Assembly: GCA_029561465.1 (NCBI GenBank)
Contig: JAKQIZ010000075.1
Span: forward strand, 1-58,123
Direction: 5' to 3'
DNA: 58,123 nucleotides
DNA from: Deltaproteobacteria bacterium
GTDB lineage: Bacteria; Desulfobacterota; Syntrophia; Syntrophales; UBA8958
The position numbers and the translations under genes are program-made. Numbering within the stretch: position 1 is the stretch's first letter; every line of letters begins with the position of its first letter. Positions 25,617 through 33,484 of the stretch are shown here, in pieces. Below the pieces are notes generated by a model. The model saw only the letters and a program-made list of their open reading frames with translations, was not told where the DNA came from and did no database searches.

Positions 25617-26105
25617 TCAGTCTGCACTAGGATATTCTTTTTGCAGCCGTTTAGCTTCAGTAATGGCAACTGCTTGCCTTTTGTTTTTTTGTCCTGTTTG
25701 ATCTACGGTCTGATCATCTTGACTTACGGAAGGAAACAACATTTCCGGTAATGGGATTTCAAGGTAGTCGGTGAAGTATTCACGAAGCTTTTCGAGGTTA
25801 AAATAACCATCATCTTCCATCGGTAATAGCTTGATTCGTTTAAGCCCATGAGGTAATTCAGCAACGGTTCCATGGGTAAGGCGCCATAATATCTTGTACC
25901 ATACACCCCTGCGATTTTCGGTGGACGAGACATCTGGTGAATCTGTATCCCGGATGTTGAGTTGATATTTATTCCAAAGGAGGGGCAGATGTTCTACATA
26001 GTCCTTGTATATGGCAAGGATCATACATAGTTCAGGCAGTGAAATGAAGCCGTTCTTTATCGCGTCATCTGCTATTTCTGATAGCCGCTGTTTCTCCTTT
26101 TCCAT
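25617..26105 (-). CDS. Hypothetical protein, island cargo
   Basis: A 162-residue soluble, charged protein without signal or membrane helix; notable stretches are FISLPELCMILAIYKDYVEHLP and RRGVWYKILWRLTHGTVAELP (each quoted in part of a longer helix). The tail is rich in Lys, Gln and Glu. I recognise no family. It lies between the decayed toxin and the XRE antitoxin on the same strand. Confidence 0.55.
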   Translation of the reverse strand: MEKEKQRLSEIADDAIKNGFISLPELCMILAIYKDYVEHLPLLWNKYQLNIRDTDSPDVSSTENRRGVWYKILWRLTHGTVAELPHGLKRIKLLPMEDDGYFNLEKLREYFTDYLEIPLPEMLFPSVSQDDQTVDQTGQKNKRQAVAITEAKRLQKEYPSAD

Positions 26106-26204
26106 ATGTGCATCCTCCTGCCGATGCTCCTGATGATGGTTAGAAAGGGGCAGGGCGGTCAGGATGCCGCCTTTTCGGTGATCAGCCTATCCCCTGTATC
26201 TCAT

Positions 26205-26558
26205 TCACAGAAATACCTTGTATCCGATATTCAACGCCTTCCCCAGGCGCTTGGCCATTTCCTTGCCAATGGGGCGCTTGCCGTTCTCCATTTCGCTGAT
26301 ATGGCGCTGAGGGATGCCGATCATGTCCGCCAATTGTTTTTGTGTCATTCCCTCGCGGTAGCGTCCCCCGCGCAAGCATACGCCCGGCAAGTCCTCATCC
26401 TTGTATTCAGGAAACAATTCTCTCCACGGGATAGAATCGGAGGTATCAACAAATCCCAAAGGTTTCAGGGCATCAATGGCGCTGGCCATGTTGGCAATAG
26501 GCCCGATGAACCTCAGCTCAATGGTTTCAGTATGGGGCTTTTTCGTGTGTACCTGCAT
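26205..26558 (-). CDS. XRE-family helix-turn-helix antitoxin
   Basis: A 117-residue protein. The C-terminal half is a lambda-repressor-type HTH: GMTQKQLADMIGIPQRHISEMENGKRPIG (residues ~70-98, quoted in part) followed by KRLGKALNI. The N-terminal half would bind the toxin. It overlaps the 3' end of the toxin gene by 32 bases and is translated after it, the toxin-first order typical of HigBA-like modules. It probably also represses the module's promoter. Confidence 0.85.
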   Translation of the reverse strand: MQVHTKKPHTETIELRFIGPIANMASAIDALKPLGFVDTSDSIPWRELFPEYKDEDLPGVCLRGGRYREGMTQKQLADMIGIPQRHISEMENGKRPIGKEMAKRLGKALNIGYKVFL

Positions 26559-26805
26559 AAATCACCTCGATCAATTTTATTTCCTTGTCTGTAACTTCCC
26601 ATATCGCCACATACGTTGGGTGTCCTTTCTTTAGGTGGCAATGGTAACGATTGCTGGAAAGGGCGCTGAAGTTCGGCCAGTCTCCCCGGATAGGCCCGTT
26701 AATCTCCATATCTCGAATAAGTTCGGTCAAAACCTCTCTTATCACCTTTGGCAAACATTCTACCTGTTTTGCAGCTCTCCGTACAACTTCAACAGTCCAT
26801 TCCAT
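26527..26805 (-). CDS. RelE/HigB-like toxin
   Basis: This 92-residue protein has the RelE-fold pattern: an N-terminal strand and helix (WTVEVVRRAAKQVECLP), a basic centre (NRYHCHLKKGHPTYVAIW) and a conserved C-terminus (IKLIEVIYAGTHEKAPY). Such toxins cut mRNA or bind the ribosome. It pairs with the overlapping XRE antitoxin. On the minus strand a TTGAAA-17-TATATG promoter-like pair (26841-26813) ends just before the ATG, which would give an almost leaderless message. Confidence 0.85.
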   Translation of the reverse strand: MEWTVEVVRRAAKQVECLPKVIREVLTELIRDMEINGPIRGDWPNFSALSSNRYHCHLKKGHPTYVAIWEVTDKEIKLIEVIYAGTHEKAPY

Positions 26806-26845
26806 GATTCACCATATACCAGTAATGAGTATTTATTTCAAAGGT

Positions 26846-28132
26846 TCATTTCTGGAAGTTCACAACCTTGGTTTCCTTTGCTTGTCCATCGGCCTTTGTC
26901 TGTCGGCCTTTCTCCATCACGTCGGCCATTTTAGAAAAAGCCTCTCTCAATTTTGTTTCCGATAGCTTGGCATAGCGGGCGGCCATTACCATTGTCCGGT
27001 GTCCTAAGGCTTTCTGTGTCAGATACAGGTCGCCGGAGTTCTCATAGACGTGGGTTCCAAAGGTATGGCGCAAGCTGTGAAACGAAATCCTTAACCGACG
27101 ATCTTTAATGTCCTTGTTGAACAATTTATCTGCGACTCTCTGAAAACTTTTGCTGACTGAGGATTGCTCCGTTTGATCTCCCTCTTCCGTGATTACGGGG
27201 AATATTAGCCCTGTTTTCTGATCGTCTTGTCGGGATTTCAGAACGGCCATGACTTCATTGTTTAAAAAGACGGTGCGGCTCCCGGTCTTGGCGTCCCGGA
27301 TTGACATGGTCCCGGTGTCATAATTTACATCCTCCCATCGAAGCCCGGCGACTTCTGAAAATCGCAAGCCGCAATTAACGGCCAAAACAGCTTGATCATG
27401 AACAACGATGCTTTTCTCCCTCAAGGCGGTAAGCAACTTGTCAATCTCGTCGGGCATAAGATAACGGAGGCGGGCATTATCCACTTTCGGCTTCTTGACT
27501 CCGGTAGTGGGATGGTCGCCGACATAAACTCCCTTGCGCTTTGCGTGATTGAAAATCTGTCGGACTACTGCAAGAGCATATTCAATCGTTCTTGCTGATT
27601 TTCCGGCGTCAACCAGCCCCTTCTTGATCCTCTCCGTATCGAAAGATGAAACATCGGTCATGGGCATATCGCCAATAAACGGCCTTATCCAATTGTCAAA
27701 CAAGATCGTTTCTGTTCGTTGCGTATTCATCGCTTTGTTATCTTTTACCCAGGGGTAATATATCTTATCGAAATAATTAGAGACGGCGATCGAATCACGG
27801 GCAAGCTGCTGCAACTCCGCTTGCGCTTTCTCTTTCTTCTCTTCCTCGATCTTCCGGCGCTCTGCCAGGCGTGACGGCCCCTCCTTCAAACCCCGTGAGG
27901 CTTCCCTAAGCTCTGCCAGGACAAGGGCGACTTTTTCCGGCGTCCAGTTCTTGCCGTCCTTCGGGTCAAGTTCACTCGCCCATCCAATCCCCTCCTCTAC
28001 ACGCTTGCCGTTCTTCTGGTAGCGAATGGCAAAATAACGATCTCTGACAGCCTTGCTTGTGCCAACCTTCCTTGTCGGGTGATAATAGAACCTGACTCCC
28101 TTGAAATTCGTCTTGTGCCATTTCTTTTCCAT
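26846..28132 (-). CDS. Tyrosine integrase of the island
   Basis: This 428-residue recombinase has an N-terminal arm-binding region, a SAM-like core-binding domain (~110-190) and the catalytic domain with Arg in NCGLRFSEVAGLRWED, HxxR in SFHSLRHTFGTH, His in ALGHRTMVMA and the nucleophile Tyr in ARYAKLS. The start at 28132 is chosen because GGAGGGG precedes it; the longer frame to 28189 is built from the repeat at 28168-28192. The gene ends 41 bases from the toxin start and begins 176 bases inside attR, so it should catalyse integration into tRNA-Thr. No excisionase gene is obvious. Confidence 0.95.
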   Translation of the reverse strand: MEKKWHKTNFKGVRFYYHPTRKVGTSKAVRDRYFAIRYQKNGKRVEEGIGWASELDPKDGKNWTPEKVALVLAELREASRGLKEGPSRLAERRKIEEEKKEKAQAELQQLARDSIAVSNYFDKIYYPWVKDNKAMNTQRTETILFDNWIRPFIGDMPMTDVSSFDTERIKKGLVDAGKSARTIEYALAVVRQIFNHAKRKGVYVGDHPTTGVKKPKVDNARLRYLMPDEIDKLLTALREKSIVVHDQAVLAVNCGLRFSEVAGLRWEDVNYDTGTMSIRDAKTGSRTVFLNNEVMAVLKSRQDDQKTGLIFPVITEEGDQTEQSSVSKSFQRVADKLFNKDIKDRRLRISFHSLRHTFGTHVYENSGDLYLTQKALGHRTMVMAARYAKLSETKLREAFSKMADVMEKGRQTKADGQAKETKVVNFQK

Positions 28133-28167
28133 CGTGTATACCCCTCCAATAATCAACGGGTCTGAAA

Positions 28168-28192
28168 TCTCTCCCCATTCTCTCCCCACTTT
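28168..28192 (+). repeat. Right copy of the 25-bp island-end repeat, just upstream of the integrase gene
   Basis: TCTCTCCCCATTCTCTCCCC followed by ACTTT differs from the left copy at one base. It lies 35 bases upstream of the integrase start codon, so a protein bound here could also repress integrase transcription. Confidence 0.65.
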
Positions 28193-28307
28193 TGGGGTGA
28201 AACGGGGTGTTTTTTAATGAAACGTTCTGAAGGTATTATAGAGATAAGTAGCTTAAATGTCAAGGGTAAAATGAAGATAAATGAAATCTCAGGAAAGCTA
28301 AGTCTAT

Positions 28308-28372
28308 TGATTCGTAATCAGCAGGTCGCCAGTTCGATTCTGGCCATCGGCTCCAGTGAAATCAAGGGGTTA
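28308..28372 (+). repeat. attR: right copy of the island attachment repeat
   Basis: It starts TGATTCGTAATCAGCAGG and ends AAATCAAGGGGTTA. The T-arm reads GCCAG-TTCGATT-CTGGC instead of GGCAG-TTCGAAC-CTGCC, still a perfect stem. It lacks the tRNA 5' half, as expected for the displaced 3' fragment. Confidence 0.9.
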
Positions 28373-28398
28373 ACCAAAGATCATGGTTGACCCCTTTT
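28364..28398 (+). terminator. Intrinsic terminator at the right island junction
   Basis: AAGGGGTTAACC (28364-28375) pairs over 12 positions with GGTTGACCCCTT (28385-28396) and is followed by TT. It is the counterpart of the tRNA terminator, diverged in the loop, and was presumably the tRNA-Thr terminator before insertion. Confidence 0.75.
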
Positions 28399-28566
28399 GC
28401 TTTATGTGCCAATTTAGTCCCGCCATTTTTTTATCGAGGGGAACATATGGAAATTGCTTGTAATATATTCATCATCGAAACGTAAATGCACATTTCAAAT
28501 GTTGTGGCGCAATGAAATTTCCATATCGGCGGAATAATTTCAGGGCATCAATGACTAAGATTTGCA

Positions 28567-29313
28567 ATGAATTTTAAAGAAAGGATGGTGAACACCATGA
28601 AGGAAATGGAAAACGACAATCCGACATATATGGCAGGATTGATCATTATCTGCACTTTTCTTTCCAGCCTGCTATTTCCCGGATTCGTCACGGGAGAGGA
28701 GAGAGAGAGTCATGCTTCGAAAAAATCGTCATACCGCCCAACAGTGGTTTGCGTGGCCGATTTCTCGCTCCATACTGAGGACGGCGACAAGAAAAGCCAT
28801 GGCCCGCTCCAGGTGAGAAATCGATTACAGAACAGATTAGATCTGCAGATGCAAGAGAGCCCCCAGGAAAAAGCCCGCAAGATTGTCGATATCCTTGCCC
28901 AATCCATCGTTCATGAGCTTAATGAAAAGAACATCAAGGCGGTCAGATATTCAGAACAGACAAGTCTGCCAGCCAATAGCTGGCTTCTTGAGGGTGAATT
29001 CGTTGAGTACGACGAGGGGGATCGCCTGAAAAGGACCGTTATCGGGTTCGGAAGCGGCTCGGCAGACATGGAGATCATGATGAAAGTGAGCGAAGTGGTT
29101 GATAGTGGCTTGAGACTTCTGTTCGATTCGGCGATGGACGGAAAAAAGAACAGGATGCCGGGGGCTGTCGTAACTATGAATCCTTACGTGGCGGGTGCTA
29201 AATTCGTCATGACCAAAACAGCTCCAGAGCGGGAAGTAAAGAAGCTTGGCATACGGATTGCCGATACACTCTACGAGGTCATTGAGGGATCACCGGTAAA
29301 AACTCAACACTAA
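28567..29313 (+). CDS. DUF4410-like exported protein
   Basis: A 248-residue protein with an N-terminal hydrophobic helix (MAGLIIICTFLSSLLFPG) consistent with a signal peptide. It has the DUF4410 hallmark VIGFGSGSADMEIMMKVSE after an LEGEFVEYDEGDRLKR strand, and a late helix VKKLGIRIADTLYEVIEG. The ATG at 28597 is another possible start. The function of the family is not known. It stands just outside the island's right end. Confidence 0.65.
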   Translation: MNFKERMVNTMKEMENDNPTYMAGLIIICTFLSSLLFPGFVTGEERESHASKKSSYRPTVVCVADFSLHTEDGDKKSHGPLQVRNRLQNRLDLQMQESPQEKARKIVDILAQSIVHELNEKNIKAVRYSEQTSLPANSWLLEGEFVEYDEGDRLKRTVIGFGSGSADMEIMMKVSEVVDSGLRLLFDSAMDGKKNRMPGAVVTMNPYVAGAKFVMTKTAPEREVKKLGIRIADTLYEVIEGSPVKTQH

Positions 29314-29618
29314 AGGAACGATTGTATAAAGGTTTATCTTTAAAAGATGCAGTAAAATAGAAAAAAGGTACAACGCCGCTCAGGAAAGGGAAATTGAAAA
29401 AGCAACGACGATAAAATTGAGGCCCCTGTAAAAGGTCAATTTCAAGTTACTGCATGATAAGGCGCCCCAGGGGGCGTGGGTCGCTATCCAGTAATTACCG
29501 TGTCGGCGGGATTACAGTATTTCCTGAACAGTAATCAGCTCTACCAAACTGATTGGCATAAGTTCTGGACTCGCGTTTGCACGCGGATGGCCTTATTCAC
29601 GCTTCTTGCGAGTTGTTC
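29314..29618. other. Intergenic stretch without a recognised gene
   Basis: About 305 bases between the DUF4410-like gene and a terminator. A plus-strand frame from 29372 reads protein-like for about 20 codons (YNAAQEREIEKATTIKL) before a TAA, but no start or ribosome site supports it. Confidence 0.4.
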
Positions 29619-29663
29619 AAAAAAGCCCCCTGACGAAGCGGTTTCATCAGGAGGCCTTTTTTT
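29619..29663. terminator. Bidirectional intrinsic terminator
   Basis: GCCCCCTGA and TCAGGAGGC form a 9-position stem with one mismatch, flanked by an A run on the left and T7 on the right. It can therefore stop both the plus-strand DUF4410-side transcript and the minus-strand small membrane gene transcript. Confidence 0.8.
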
Positions 29664-29757
29664 GGGACACAGTTTGAACGGTCGGAGCCGTATTTCTTAA
29701 GCATCAGGAGAGGTCCAACCTCGTTACGGCGCGATCACGCCTCCCGCTGCTCGATTC

Positions 29758-30033
29758 TCAGCCGACCAGGTTCTTGATGCCTTCGATCACAGGATTGGTG
29801 AAGAGGGCGATGAGGACCGTGTAGAGGGCGAAGACCCCGGCCACTTCGCCGGTGTACATCTTCTCGTACTTGTGCTTCAGGCTGATGATCACCATCCCGC
29901 CCACGATCAGGCAGCCGAGCTGGAAGTAGGGGAAGTTGGCCACGCCCGCCGCCGCGTATTCGGCCAGGGCGAAAGTCCCGGTGCAAAGAACCACCACTAT
30001 TGCCGCTACCAAAGTTCCTAATGTCTTTTTCAT
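29758..30033 (-). CDS. Small exported or membrane protein, unknown
   Basis: A 91-residue protein: signal-like N-terminus MKKTLGTLVAAIVVVL ending in FALAEYAAAG, then two hydrophobic helices (LGCLIVGGMVIISL and VAGVFALYTVLIALF) with a short loop HKYEKMYTGEV. GGAGG stands 8 bases before the ATG. A sigma54-like promoter lies 60 bases upstream, resembling that of amtB. I know no family name. A part in ammonium or nitrogen stress is inference from the promoter and the neighbours. Confidence 0.7.
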   Translation of the reverse strand: MKKTLGTLVAAIVVVLCTGTFALAEYAAAGVANFPYFQLGCLIVGGMVIISLKHKYEKMYTGEVAGVFALYTVLIALFTNPVIEGIKNLVG

Positions 30034-30092
30034 CTTCCGTGTCCTCCGTTTATTTTAATTTTTTTTGTTGTCTTCCGTTTGACTTTAGGTGA

Positions 30093-30108
30093 TGCGAGGA
30101 GCATGCCA
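30093..30108 (-). promoter_or_regulatory. Sigma54-like -24/-12 promoter of the small membrane gene
   Basis: On the minus strand TGGCAT-GCTCC-TCGCA has the GG and GC dinucleotides 10 bases apart, as RpoN requires. It resembles the amtB element (TGGCAT-ACTCC-TTGAT). The distance to the ATG is about 60 bases. Confidence 0.5.
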
Positions 30109-30323
30109 AAATCGACAGACAACCTTTACACAAAGGATATGTGTATGTATTTGCTCATATATTGTCTGCCATAGCCGGGAGAAAAAACCAAATTTCCGTC
30201 GGATTAATAGGACCATTTTTAAAAAATCTTTCAACCCGTGGAACGAAACGATTGAAAAAGACGTGATTACGACTTTTTTCTCATGGAAAAGGAAAGCAGG
30301 ACGGCGTGAAGCGGCGCCACCCA

Positions 30324-31319
30324 TCAAAACGAGAAGCAGACGGACAAGCCTCCGTAGAGATAGGAGCTTTCCCGGTCCACTGCCGATGCTGTTCCTTTCA
30401 GGCCCGTTCCTTTCATCTCGTACCTCGCATCGTCGGAAAGGGGAAACACATAAGAGATCGTCGGGGTGACCGTTATCTGTCCGGTAGCCTTGACGGGGAG
30501 GCTCATGGTCACCGTGCCGTCATGAAAATTGTTGAACTTGTCGTCCATCGCCGCCGCGTCGCTATTGAATCTGGGATAGCCGCCGTAGCCCTCCCCGGCA
30601 TTGAAAAGGGCGGCATCGGCGTAGGTGCTCAGGAGATAGCTTGCCGTCGCCGCAATCTTCAGGGAGACCCTCTTGGTAAAGTCATGGGTGTGGGAAATCC
30701 CCAAAAGAAAATACCAATTACGGTAGTGGTCCATTTCCTTGTAGGCCGTCATGGTCGGTGCAAGAAGGGTATTGAGACTTACCGAGGCGAATATCTCCTG
30801 GGCATCGGCACGATCCGGGGCATCCTTGTTGAGGGCGCCCAGACTGTAATAGATGTAGCCGGCCCCGAGGTTGAATATCCCCAGCTTCTTGGAGTAGGAT
30901 ATCGTAAAATCCGTTTCGTTCCAAGAACTTGCATAGTTGGTATCGGTGGCGCCCGCAAAATAGGGGCGCATATCCAGGTTGCCCCAGAGACCGGCGGAGA
31001 AGCCTTTGTAACCGATCGTCGTCGCCGGCTGGACGACGATACTGTGCCGGCTCATTTCATAACCCCGCCAGATGTATTGGCTTATGGCCGCCACGGTGAA
31101 ATCACCAGTGGGTCGTTCTTCCTCGTCGGCCGCGGCGGAGGTTGCCACGGGCGGTGTTGCCGCCGACAATCGTGACACCGGCGCCCCGGTTGTTTCCAAT
31201 GACGTGGACATGTATTTTCCCGAGCGTGAGATTTCTTCCGCCCGGACGGTAAAACTAAAACTGAAAAGAATCAGGGCCGACAGCAGGATAGCCGCCGCCG
31301 TCTGTATTTTAGTTGACAT
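30324..31319 (-). CDS. TorF-like putative porin / outer-membrane beta-barrel protein
   Basis: A 331-residue protein. The N-terminal signal peptide (QTAAAILLSALILFSFSF) is cleaved near VRAEE. From residue ~75 the barrel begins with FTVAAISQYIWRGYEMSRHSIVVQP, the entry pattern of the TIGR02001/TorF putative porins (quoted in part). Alternating strands follow to a C-terminal aromatic end, LSVCFSF. The start at 31319 has AAGGAGGA 8 bases upstream. It lies downstream of glnK on the same strand with a 190-base gap containing a hairpin. The transported solute is unknown. Confidence 0.8.
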   Translation of the reverse strand: MSTKIQTAAAILLSALILFSFSFTVRAEEISRSGKYMSTSLETTGAPVSRLSAATPPVATSAAADEEERPTGDFTVAAISQYIWRGYEMSRHSIVVQPATTIGYKGFSAGLWGNLDMRPYFAGATDTNYASSWNETDFTISYSKKLGIFNLGAGYIYYSLGALNKDAPDRADAQEIFASVSLNTLLAPTMTAYKEMDHYRNWYFLLGISHTHDFTKRVSLKIAATASYLLSTYADAALFNAGEGYGGYPRFNSDAAAMDDKFNNFHDGTVTMSLPVKATGQITVTPTISYVFPLSDDARYEMKGTGLKGTASAVDRESSYLYGGLSVCFSF

Positions 31320-31408
31320 GGATGCTTCCTCCTTCACCAAGTAGTAAATAAAATTTGAATACTTCCTATTCAGCCTGTTTTTTAGCTTATTATGGTTTCA
31401 TCGTATCT

Positions 31409-31437
31409 GATGAAGAAAAATAATGCTTTTCTTCATC
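31409..31437. terminator. Perfect inverted repeat between glnK and the porin gene
   Basis: GATGAAGAAAA and TTTTCTTCATC form 11 perfect pairs around a 7-base loop. On the minus strand it follows glnK by 75 bases and could end the amtB-glnK message, but no T run follows, so an operator or processing site is also possible. Confidence 0.35.
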
Positions 31438-31511
31438 TTCCCGCAGGGATGTGATCAAATGGGTGATGCATTAACGGTTCTTTCCGGGAACAAAGGGTCC
31501 GGGATGATCCT

Positions 31512-31853
31512 TCAGCCGATGGCCACCCCGCCCCGCTCTCCGGTTCTGATCCGCAGCACCTCGTACAGATCCAGGATGAAGATCTTGCCGTCGCCTACCT
31601 CGCCGGTGTGGGCGCTGTCGGTAATGGCCGCCAGGGCCGGGGCCACATAATCCTCGTTGACGGCGATCTCCAGTTTAACTTTTTTCAGGAGGCTGCCCGC
31701 TTCCTTGGCGCCCCGGTAAACCTCCGTGACGCCTTTCTGCCGACCCCGGCCCAGGACGTTGGACACCGTCACCAAGGGTATTTCCACCTTTTCTAGGGCG
31801 GCCATAACTTCGTCTAACTTATGGGGCTGAATAATGGCGATGATGTATTTCAT
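31512..31853 (-). CDS. glnK: Nitrogen regulatory protein PII
   Basis: A 113-residue PII protein. The T-loop contains the uridylylation Tyr in KGVTEVYRGAKEAGS, the B-loop TDSAHTGEVGDGKIFI and the C-terminal IRTGERG. It binds ATP, ADP and 2-oxoglutarate and, when unmodified, blocks the ammonium channel. It follows amtB by 73 bases on the same strand, the usual amtB-glnK pairing though in reversed order. AAGGA precedes the start. Confidence 0.95.
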   Translation of the reverse strand: MKYIIAIIQPHKLDEVMAALEKVEIPLVTVSNVLGRGRQKGVTEVYRGAKEAGSLLKKVKLEIAVNEDYVAPALAAITDSAHTGEVGDGKIFILDLYEVLRIRTGERGGVAIG

Positions 31854-31926
31854 GGCACTGATCCTTTTTACTCAATAATATCGTACATGTTGCCTGTAAT
31901 GGATTCGCGGTGGCGGGCATCGGATT

Positions 31927-33159
31927 TCATTCGATGACCGTGTAGGCGGCTTCGCTCTGCTGGGTCAGGTCGAGGCCGATGTTCTCTTCCCTTTCTTTGA
32001 CCCGGACACACATCAGGGCGTCCACGATTTTGTAGATGATAATGGTCATTATCACGGCGTAGAGGGGCGCCGCGACCGCCATGACCACCTGGGGCCAGAG
32101 TTGCGCCCCGCCGAAAAAGAGCCCGTCCGCTCCAGAGGCGTTGACCGCCTTTTCCGCGAAGAGGCCCACCGCGATGGTACCCCAGATGCCGCCGACCCCG
32201 TGGACTCCGAAGGCGTCCAGGGCATCGTCGTAGCCGAGGCGGGTCTTGATCACGGTAACGGCGATATAGCAGACGAAAGCAACGACAATGCCGATGAAAA
32301 TGGCATTCATGGGGTTCACGAACCCGCAGGCCGGCGTGATCGCCACCAGACCCGCCACCGCCCCCGTGACGGTTCCCAGGATCGTCGGTTTGCCATGCCG
32401 CTGCCATTCGATAAGTGCCCAGGTCAGTCCCGCCGCCGCCGTGCCGATATGGGTGACCACGAAGGCATTGGCCGCCAGTTCATTGGCCCCCAGGGCGGAG
32501 CCGGCATTGAAACCGAACCAGCCGAACCAGAGCAACGCCCCGCCCAGGACCGTAAAGGGGAGATTGTGCGGTCGGAAAGGCGTCTTTTGGTAGCCCAGCC
32601 GTTTCCCCAAGAGGATACAAAGGACCAGGGCCGACACCCCAGAACTGGCGTGGACGACGATGCCGCCGGCAAAATCTAGGCCGCCGAGGTTCCTCATCCA
32701 GCCCCCGGTCCCCCAGACCCAGTGGGCCAGGAGGTCATAGACGAGCGTCGTCCAGAGGATCGTAAAGACCAGGAAGGCGGAAAACTTCATCCGTTCCGCA
32801 AAGGCGCCGATCATCAGGGCCGGAGTGATCACGGCGAACATACATTGAAAGATCATGAAGACGCCGTGAGGGATCGTGGCGGCGTAATCGCCATTGGGCT
32901 GCCCCCCCACATGATTGAGACCCGCCCACTCCAGACCGCCGATAATCCCCTGCCCCGTATCGGCACCGAAGGACAGGGAATAACCGAACAGGACCCATTG
33001 GAGGGAGATTACGCACATGATGATGAAGCATTGCATGAGGACGGAAAGGACATTTTTCCGGCGGACCAGCCCTCCGTAAAAGAAGGCCAGTCCCGGGATG
33101 GTCATGGCAAAGACGAGGATCGTGGATAACATTACCCACGCCGTATCGCCGGTGTTCAT
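31927..33159 (-). CDS. amtB: Ammonium transporter
   Basis: This 410-residue membrane protein has 11 hydrophobic helices. Amt motifs include IPGLAFFYGGLVRRKNVLS, AGGIVVHASSGVSAL (first pore His), GWFGFNAGSALG, and FGVHGVGGIWGTIAVG (second pore His). It starts without a long cleavable extension. It is followed by glnK, and a sigma54-like promoter lies 48 bases upstream, so nitrogen limitation control through NtrC is likely. Confidence 0.96.
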   Translation of the reverse strand: MNTGDTAWVMLSTILVFAMTIPGLAFFYGGLVRRKNVLSVLMQCFIIMCVISLQWVLFGYSLSFGADTGQGIIGGLEWAGLNHVGGQPNGDYAATIPHGVFMIFQCMFAVITPALMIGAFAERMKFSAFLVFTILWTTLVYDLLAHWVWGTGGWMRNLGGLDFAGGIVVHASSGVSALVLCILLGKRLGYQKTPFRPHNLPFTVLGGALLWFGWFGFNAGSALGANELAANAFVVTHIGTAAAGLTWALIEWQRHGKPTILGTVTGAVAGLVAITPACGFVNPMNAIFIGIVVAFVCYIAVTVIKTRLGYDDALDAFGVHGVGGIWGTIAVGLFAEKAVNASGADGLFFGGAQLWPQVVMAVAAPLYAVIMTIIIYKIVDALMCVRVKEREENIGLDLTQQSEAAYTVIE

Positions 33160-33206
33160 AAGGCACCTCCTGACAAGAAATTTCCGGTTAGGGATAATCC
33201 GGGAAC

Positions 33207-33222
33207 ATCAAGGAGTATGCCA
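33207..33222 (-). promoter_or_regulatory. Sigma54-like -24/-12 promoter of amtB
   Basis: On the minus strand TGGCAT-ACTCC-TTGAT matches the RpoN pattern TGGCAC-N5-TTGC(A/T) in the -24 box and spacing; the -12 GC is GA. It lies 48 bases before the amtB ATG, as expected for a nitrogen-controlled amtB. Confidence 0.55.
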
Positions 33223-33484
33223 GGGGAATTTATTGGTGGTTAAGGCGATGATTTTATTTGTATAATTTCCAAGATAGCCTGAAAGGTGCGGCGCCGGATC
33301 TGGAACATGATTGTCTTATTGGTGAAGATACGAACAAAATTGTATCGAGAATTAAAAGATAAACCACCCCTTCGGGTTAGACGCCCGGCCGTGATTTTTT
33401 CTGGCCGGCTTGCTTACGGCCACCATTGGTTTCCCAATGCTCCGTATGTCGGTGATCCGGTGGAAATTACCGGCAAAAGACGAT

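Larger units (their letters stand above)
19050..28372. mobile_element. Integrative island in tRNA-Thr(CGT)
   Basis: The island is bounded by 65-bp direct repeats of the tRNA 3' half and its terminator arm (19050-19114 and 28308-28372). A tyrosine integrase lies at the right end. The contents are caspase-CsgG, a broken caspase copy, recQ, a radical SAM gene, a decayed ParE toxin, a hypothetical, a toxin-antitoxin pair and the integrase. Several of these are visibly AT-richer than the flanks, although recQ has flank-like composition. No conjugation, replication or phage structural genes are visible, so it probably needs a helper or is immobile. Confidence 0.88.

Noticed and set aside
28133..28189. 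Longer N-terminus for the integrase
   Set aside because: The extra residues are encoded by the island-end repeat, and a GGAGGGG site fits the ATG at 28132.
29476..29700. 74-codon plus-strand frame
   Set aside because: It runs through the bidirectional terminator and has no ribosome site or protein-like composition.
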